Below are positions 61,424-64,000 of a stretch of DNA of 64,000 bases, piece by piece (within the stretch, counting starts at the first letter, position 1; each line of letters begins with the position of its first letter). The stretch covers positions 1 to 64,000 of the forward strand of contig JAGAQG010000052.1 in assembly GCA_017622875.1 (NCBI GenBank). The letters are read 5' to 3'. The notes below the pieces were generated by a model. The model worked only from the letters and a program-made list of their open reading frames with translations, did not search any database and had not been told where the DNA came from. Position numbers and translations under genes: made by a program. The DNA is from Lachnospiraceae bacterium (GTDB lineage Bacteria > Bacillota > Clostridia > Lachnospirales > Lachnospiraceae).

Positions 61424-62083
61424 ATGACAAAGAAGGAAGAACAGGAATTAAAACGACAGGCGAAGCTGGAAAAGGAACGCGCCCGCATTGAGACCATGAA
61501 GGTTTATGAAAAGGAATATGAGAGCCATGGCTGGATTTGCGGTATTGATGAGGTAGGAAGAGGACCACTTTGCGGACCAGTGGTTGCCAGTGCGGTAATT
61601 TTACCGAAGGATTGTCAGATTCTTTACCTGAATGATTCTAAGAAGCTTTCTGAGAAGAAACGCGAGGAGCTTTATGATGTGATCATGGAGCAGGCCATTG
61701 CGGTTGGCGTTGGCATGGCGAGTCCTGAAAGAATTGATGAGATCAATATTCTGCAGGCAACGTATGAAGCGATGCGTCAGGCAATTTCGGGTCTGAAAGT
61801 AAAGCCAGCGGTACTTCTTAACGATGCTGTGACAATTCCGGGCGTGGAAATTCCGCAGATTCCGATTATTAAAGGGGATGCGAAAAGCGTTTCTATTGCG
61901 GCGGCTAGTATTATTGCGAAGGTTACAAGAGACCGTATGATGATGGAATATGACCGCATTTATCCGGGATATGACCTGGCATCCAATAAAGGCTATGGTA
62001 CAAAGGTACATATGGAAGCGCTGCGTACCATTGGGCCATGTGAAATCCATAGAAGAACATTTATTAAGAACATCTGTGGCTAA
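61424..62083 (+). CDS. rnhB: Ribonuclease HII
   Basis: 219 residues. ICGIDEVGRGPLCGPVVASA carries two catalytic acidic residues; a third is in LLNDAVTIP and the family loop is KGDAKSVSIAAASIIAKVTR. A charged N-terminal helix of about 35 residues (EEQELKRQAKLEKERARIET) is an extension. It removes ribonucleotides from DNA. It follows rbgA-lepB as in Bacillus (rbgA-rnhB). Confidence 0.96.
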   Translation: MTKKEEQELKRQAKLEKERARIETMKVYEKEYESHGWICGIDEVGRGPLCGPVVASAVILPKDCQILYLNDSKKLSEKKREELYDVIMEQAIAVGVGMASPERIDEINILQATYEAMRQAISGLKVKPAVLLNDAVTIPGVEIPQIPIIKGDAKSVSIAAASIIAKVTRDRMMMEYDRIYPGYDLASNKGYGTKVHMEALRTIGPCEIHRRTFIKNICG

Positions 62084-62132
62084 AACTGAATGAGAGAATT
62101 TTGACGGGGGTGAAGATTTTTCGCCCCTGCCC

Positions 62133-62141
62133 TGTTATAAT
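62133..62141 (+). promoter_or_regulatory. Extended -10 promoter of yraN-pgeF
   Basis: TGTTATAAT, an extended -10 (TG-N-TATAAT), lies 30 bases before yraN. No good -35 is seen. A hairpin GGGGTGAA / TTCGCCCC (about 62108-62127) lies just upstream and may end the rnhB transcript, though without a T-run. Confidence 0.48.
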
Positions 62142-62170
62142 GATATATATTTTGAAATTAAGGAGTCTAC

Positions 62171-62539
62171 ATGCAAAATAACAGAAAAGTGGGGGACGCA
62201 CAGGAGACTCGAACAGTGTTAGAACTGGAAAAAATCGGTTACAAGATTTTACAGAAAAATTTTCGCTGCAGAATCGGAGAAATTGACATTATCGCCCTGC
62301 ATAAGGGTTATCTGGTATTTATAGAAGTAAAATACCGAAAAACAAACAAATCAGGCTATGCGGCGGAGGCTGTGACATGGAAAAAACAGCAGATCATCAG
62401 TCGTGTGGCGGATTATTATATCAGGACTCATTGTCGGAAGATACCATCCTGCCGTTTTGATGTGGTGGCATTGGACGGAGAGGCAGTGACTGTTTACGAA
62501 AATGCATTTGAATATATTCCAAGGGGAAGCGGAAGATGA
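62171..62539 (+). CDS. yraN: UPF0102 family endonuclease-like protein YraN
   Basis: 122 residues. The nuclease-like core KNFRCRIGEIDIIALHKGYL then VFIEVKYRK gives the D-x(n)-E-x-K pattern of Holliday-junction-resolvase-fold proteins. Cellular function is not established. It follows rnhB, as in many bacteria, and overlaps pgeF by ATGA. Confidence 0.92.
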   Translation: MQNNRKVGDAQETRTVLELEKIGYKILQKNFRCRIGEIDIIALHKGYLVFIEVKYRKTNKSGYAAEAVTWKKQQIISRVADYYIRTHCRKIPSCRFDVVALDGEAVTVYENAFEYIPRGSGR

Positions 62540-63405
62540 TAGAAGCGATGAAAGAAATGAACTGGAATGTGAAGGAGCAGGAAAGCACCATAACATTGAA
62601 AGAAATGTATGAAATCCCGTTTTTTACTTTTGAACATTTGGAAAAAACGGGAATGGTGGTACATGGTTTTTCTACCCGTATGGGTGGTGTAAGTATAGGG
62701 GACTGTGCGACTATGAATTTGAGCTTTGAACGTGGAGATTCTGAAGAAGCAGTACGCACCAATTATGAGCTTTTGGGTACAGCAATCGGTTTTAAAACGG
62801 ATTCTCTGGTGTTTTCCAAGCAGACTCATACGACGAATGTTCGTGTAATCACAGAAGAAGACTGCGGTAAAGGATTTGTGCGTGAGCGTGATTATACAGA
62901 TGTAGATGGTCTGATTACAAATGTTCCGGGATTAACGCTGGCCACATTCTATGCGGATTGCGTACCTCTGTTTTTCGTTGATCCAGTACATAAAGCTATT
63001 GGACTTTCTCATTCTGGCTGGAAGGGGACTGTTGGAAAAATCGGGAAAGCGACTGTAGAAAAAATGACAGAACAGTATGGAACAGACCCGAAAGATGTTT
63101 TAGCGGCAATTGGGCCATCGATTTGCCAGTCCTGCTATGAAGTCAGCGAAGATGTGATCATTCAGTTCAAAGAAGTATTTAAGAAAAAGTACTGGCCGGA
63201 ATTGTTCTACGGAAAAGAAAACGGAAAATATCAGCTAAATCTTTGGCGTGCTAACGAATTGATTTTTGAAGAAGCAGGGATTTTAAAGGAACATTATTCT
63301 ACAACAAATGTTTGTACCTGCTGCAATCCGGGATATTTATTCTCCCATAGAGCATCCCATGGAAAACGTGGAAATCTGGGAGCATTTTTACAAATTAAAG
63401 AATAG
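62536..63405 (+). CDS. pgeF: Peptidoglycan editing factor PgeF / YfiH (purine nucleoside phosphorylase-type)
   Basis: 289 residues. Family motifs: HGFSTRMGGVSIGD, ATFYADCVPLFFVDPVHKAI, LSHSGWKGTVGKIGKATVEK, IGPSICQSCYEVSEDV, and FSHRASHGKRGNLGAFLQI. They supply the zinc-binding histidines and cysteine. The family includes purine nucleoside phosphorylase/adenosine deaminases and factors correcting misincorporated peptidoglycan residues. It is the last gene of this run, ending at a terminator. Confidence 0.92.
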   Translation: MIEAMKEMNWNVKEQESTITLKEMYEIPFFTFEHLEKTGMVVHGFSTRMGGVSIGDCATMNLSFERGDSEEAVRTNYELLGTAIGFKTDSLVFSKQTHTTNVRVITEEDCGKGFVRERDYTDVDGLITNVPGLTLATFYADCVPLFFVDPVHKAIGLSHSGWKGTVGKIGKATVEKMTEQYGTDPKDVLAAIGPSICQSCYEVSEDVIIQFKEVFKKKYWPELFYGKENGKYQLNLWRANELIFEEAGILKEHYSTTNVCTCCNPGYLFSHRASHGKRGNLGAFLQIKE

Positions 63406-63429
63406 CAATATAGTAAATTGATTTGTTAT

Positions 63430-63471
63430 AGGGTCTATAGAAGAAAATTCTTCTTAAGACCCTGTTTTTTT
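63430..63471 (+). terminator. Intrinsic terminator after pgeF
   Basis: AGGGTCT (63430-63436) pairs with AGACCCT (63457-63463), extended by GAAGAA/TTCTTC, then GTTTTTTT. Confidence 0.92.
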
Positions 63472-63554
63472 ATAATATTGGGGTTTGGCGTGAATTTAAT
63501 TTGCATAGATCCCAGTGGAATTATATAGTCGATAATCAGTTCTGTTGGAAGGCC

Positions 63555-63608
63555 TTGACAACTTTGTCTAATATTGTTAGACTAAAAGAGTCTAAAAGTA
63601 TTAGACAA
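63555..63608 (+). promoter_or_regulatory. BlaI-type promoter/operator with two dyads (second locus)
   Basis: TTGACA (63555-63560), 17 bases, TAGACT (63578-63583). Dyads TGTCTAA / TTAGACT (63564-63585) and AGTCTAA / TTAGACA (63589-63608). Same order, -10 sequence and half-sites as 45905-45958. Confidence 0.8.
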
Positions 63609-63626
63609 GAAAGTGTGGTGTGAAGG

Positions 63627-63989
63627 ATGGAACCTTATAAATTAGGAGAAATGGAACAAAAATTTGCAGACCTCATTTGGGAGCATGCTCCGATAGGTTC
63701 GGGAGAACTGACAAAATTATGCGAAAAGGCTTTTGCGTGGAAGAGAACGACTACATATACCATGTTAAAGCGTCTGTGTCAGAGAGGCCTATTCGAAAAT
63801 GACCATGGAACGGTCAAGATTCTGATGAGCAGAGAAGAGTTTGAATCAGCTCAGGGCGAACAGTTTTTGGAAGAACATTTTGACGGTTCGCTTCCAAAGT
63901 TTCTGGCAGCCTTTTCAAGAAAGAAAAAACTTAGCAAACATGAAATAGAGGAGTTGAAAAAGCTGATCGAGACTTATGAGGAGGGATAG
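63627..63989 (+). CDS. BlaI/MecI-family transcriptional repressor (second copy)
   Basis: 120 residues, same length and layout as the repressor at 45972: LGEMEQKFADLIWEHAPIGS, LCEKAFAWKRTTTYTMLKRL, then GSLPKFLAAFSRKKKLSKHE. It should bind the dyads directly upstream and be released by proteolysis. The weak ribosome site GTGAAGG precedes the ATG. A partner gene starts 3 bases later at the window edge. Confidence 0.92.
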   Translation: MEPYKLGEMEQKFADLIWEHAPIGSGELTKLCEKAFAWKRTTTYTMLKRLCQRGLFENDHGTVKILMSREEFESAQGEQFLEEHFDGSLPKFLAAFSRKKKLSKHEIEELKKLIETYEEG

Positions 63990-63992
63990 TTT

Positions 63993-64000
63993 ATGGAACA
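63993..64000 (+). CDS. Start of a gene after BlaI, probably an M56 sensor protease (partial)
   Basis: Only ATG GAA CA is in the window, preceded by GAGGAGGG overlapping the blaI-like stop. Identity as a BlaR1-type partner is inferred from the first BlaI/M56 locus. Confidence 0.4.

Overview
The window is a chromosomal segment of a Firmicute, most probably a Lachnospiraceae (Blautia/Ruminococcus/Dorea-like gut clostridium). Reasons: AT-rich DNA; strong AGGAGG ribosome sites with some TTG and GTG starts; a SpoVAF/GerA-type spore germination protein; pta-ackA acetate genes; and two classic Firmicute clusters, rpmF-plsX-acpP-rnc-smc-ftsY and ylxM-ffh-rpsP-khpA-rimM-trmD-rplS-(lepB)-rbgA-(lepB)-rnhB-yraN. 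The species is not determined.

Layout. 1-7550 is the right part of a restriction-modification island: a small helix-turn-helix protein behind a promoter with a palindrome in its spacer, an Eco57I-like fused restriction/methylation enzyme (998 aa), a separate N6-adenine methyltransferase (541 aa), a PLD-type nuclease and a DUF6414-like protein. It ends in a mosaic of gene fragments (AAA+ ATPase tail, then esterase tail). 7555-11682 is a run of small metabolic and repair genes (DUF523, AAA ATPase, DUF3786-like, alpha/beta hydrolase, Gfo/Idh/MocA oxidoreductase, alkyltransferase-like protein). 11679-13532 is an Lsa-type ABC-F gene behind a long leader with a three-codon upstream ORF and an attenuator-like terminator. 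13581-17219 holds an ECF sigma/DUF4179 anti-sigma pair, nudC, acylphosphatase and a uracil-DNA-glycosylase-family enzyme. 17251-25266 holds two Cof-type phosphatases, the polyphosphate pair ppx-ppk, a convergent spore germination gene and a lactonase. 25311-29847 is pta-ackA and a CotH-like surface protein. 29930-37326 is the yceD-rpmF/plsX-acpP-rnc-smc-ftsY cluster.

Between ftsY and ylxM-ffh, neighbours in many Firmicutes, lie about 17.8 kb of mostly accessory genes (37399-55027): ilvA, lipoproteins, three XRE-type membrane regulators, a nonsense-mutated gene, a BlaI/M56 sensor pair, an AraC-GPH transporter-GH2 beta-galactosidase locus, a group II intron 3' remnant, and a locus read here as a candidate type III-like toxin-antitoxin system. 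That locus has a consensus promoter, a short RNA of three related structured repeats, an intrinsic terminator, and a PBECR4-like nuclease gene. From 55058 the housekeeping cluster resumes (SRP protein, ribosome maturation, L19, two signal peptidases, RbgA, RNase HII, YraN, PgeF). The window ends in a second BlaI/M56 locus whose promoter and operator match those of the first.

The strongest candidates for something undescribed are the repeat RNA/nuclease locus at 54123-55027, the Eco57I-like cassette carrying an extra PLD nuclease and DUF6414-like protein, and the leader-regulated ABC-F gene. All calls come from reading the sequence; no database search was run.
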